In this document: positions 63,701-64,000 of the stretch, one piece after another
Layout of the letters: each line of letters starts with the position of its first letter
Position numbering within the stretch: the first letter of the stretch is position 1
Assembly: GCA_041685115.1 (NCBI GenBank)
Contig: JAWLGK010000002.1
Coordinates: 1 to 64,000 of the forward strand
Source: JALOAT01 sp041685115
GTDB lineage: Bacteria; Pseudomonadota; Gammaproteobacteria; Thiohalomonadales; Thiohalomonadaceae
DNA length: 64,000 bases
Direction of reading: 5' to 3'
The notes under the pieces: generated by a model
Told to the model about the DNA's origin: nothing
What the model saw: only the letters and a program-made list of their open reading frames with translations
The model's database searches: none
Position numbers and translations under genes: made by a program

Positions 63701-64000
63701 CCCCGCGCACGCGGGGATGAACCGATCCGATCGTTGTTCCCTCTCGCCCCCATCAGGTGTTCCCCGCGCACGCGGGGATGAACCGCGTTTCATGCGCGTT
63801 CCTTTTGTCGTTCTCGTGTGTTCCCCGCGCACGCGGGGATGAACCGCTCCATGCCAAACGGTGCGCCGTTCGGGCCGGGTGTTCCCCGCGCACGCGGGGA
63901 TGAACCGGCGGCCTCGGTCACCTCGTCGCGATCGATGAGGTGTTCCCCGCGCACGCGGGGATGAACCGCTGTTCAGATAATCGAACCCGCCATCGAGGCA
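60766..64000 (+). CRISPR. Subtype I-E CRISPR array, 53 repeats in window, continues beyond
   Basis: There are 53 repeats of 29 bases (start GTGTTCCCCGCGCACGCGG, end GGGATGAACCG). Period is 61 bases (32-base spacers) except two 62-base steps (61193-61255 and 63634-63696, 33-base spacers). The last repeat is 63940-63968, and a 32-base spacer fills the rest of the window. Repeats are nearly identical; the final base is A at 60916 and T in the repeats starting 62292 and 62475. The hairpin CCCCGC-GCAC-GCGGGG is the Cas6e substrate. No trailer or decayed end is visible. Confidence 0.99.

Noticed and set aside
60655..63832. Many minus-strand open frames with repeating SSPRARGT and FIPACAGNT peptides
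   Set aside because: These are translations of the CRISPR repeat itself in three frames and are not genes.
60795..63939. Self-targeting spacers against this window
   Set aside because: By eye no spacer matched other sequence in the window beyond short chance runs (for example about 13 bases shared with the rpsT-flanking repeat). A full alignment was not possible.

Overview
This window looks like a GC-rich gammaproteobacterial chromosome from a draft assembly (one run of 100 N). The ribosomal gene order S10-spc-alpha is the E. coli order. The protein families (AmpD/AmpE, YajR, ObgE, RibF-IleS-LspA-FkpB-IspH, subtype I-E CRISPR-Cas) also point to a gammaproteobacterium. The Irr-like Fur protein and four-cysteine S4 suggest a deep-branching lineage such as the purple or haloalkaliphilic sulfur bacteria. 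That placement is inference; no 16S rRNA is present.

Layout. 1-13.9 kb: end of tuf, then the S10, spc and alpha operons, closed by a strong terminator. 14-34.8 kb: housekeeping genes. These are an SAM hydrolase-type protein, uvrA, a YajR-type transporter, ssb, a PQQ-repeat protein, tRNA-Pro, ispB, rplU-rpmA-obgE-proB, rpsT, murJ, ribF-ileS-lspA-fkpB-ispH, thiO, a Fur-family regulator and tRNA-Thr. 35-44.4 kb: two lipoproteins (one a probable zinc peptidase), nadC with an alanine/glycine:cation symporter, ampD-ampE, a histidine phosphatase and pepN. 44.4-45.4 kb: a tandem array of structured palindromic repeats interrupted by the assembly gap. 45.4-49.6 kb: two overlapping cyclic-di-GMP genes (CZB-PAS-GGDEF and sensor-PAS-GGDEF-EAL). 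49.8-64 kb: a WYL regulator and a complete subtype I-E CRISPR-Cas locus in the order cas3, cas8e, cse2, cas7e, cas5e, cas6e, phd-vapC, cas1, cas2, array. The array has at least 53 repeats and runs off the window.

The most interesting element lies in the 252-bp gap between cas3 and cas8e. Two degenerate copies of the CRISPR repeat, on the minus strand, enclose a 21-nt spacer-like segment. The parts of each repeat that would remain in a mature crRNA are preserved (the 8-nt 5' handle from the first, the stem-loop from the second), and the parts that would be discarded have decayed. The spacer-like segment matches a site abutting the -35 box of the predicted cas8e promoter. It matches 10 of the first 11 positions, and positions 6, 12 and 18, the flipped-out positions of Cascade, are all mismatched. 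An ATG PAM sits on the correct side. This is the signature of a crRNA-like RNA that would direct Cascade to repress its own operon (CreR/CreA-like), here with a shortened spacer in a I-E system.

A second feature of the locus is a Phd-VapC-type toxin-antitoxin pair, with its own promoter and direct-repeat operator, inside the cas operon between the interference and adaptation genes. It may stabilise the locus. A terminator separates cas2 from the array leader, so the array is probably transcribed from its own promoter.
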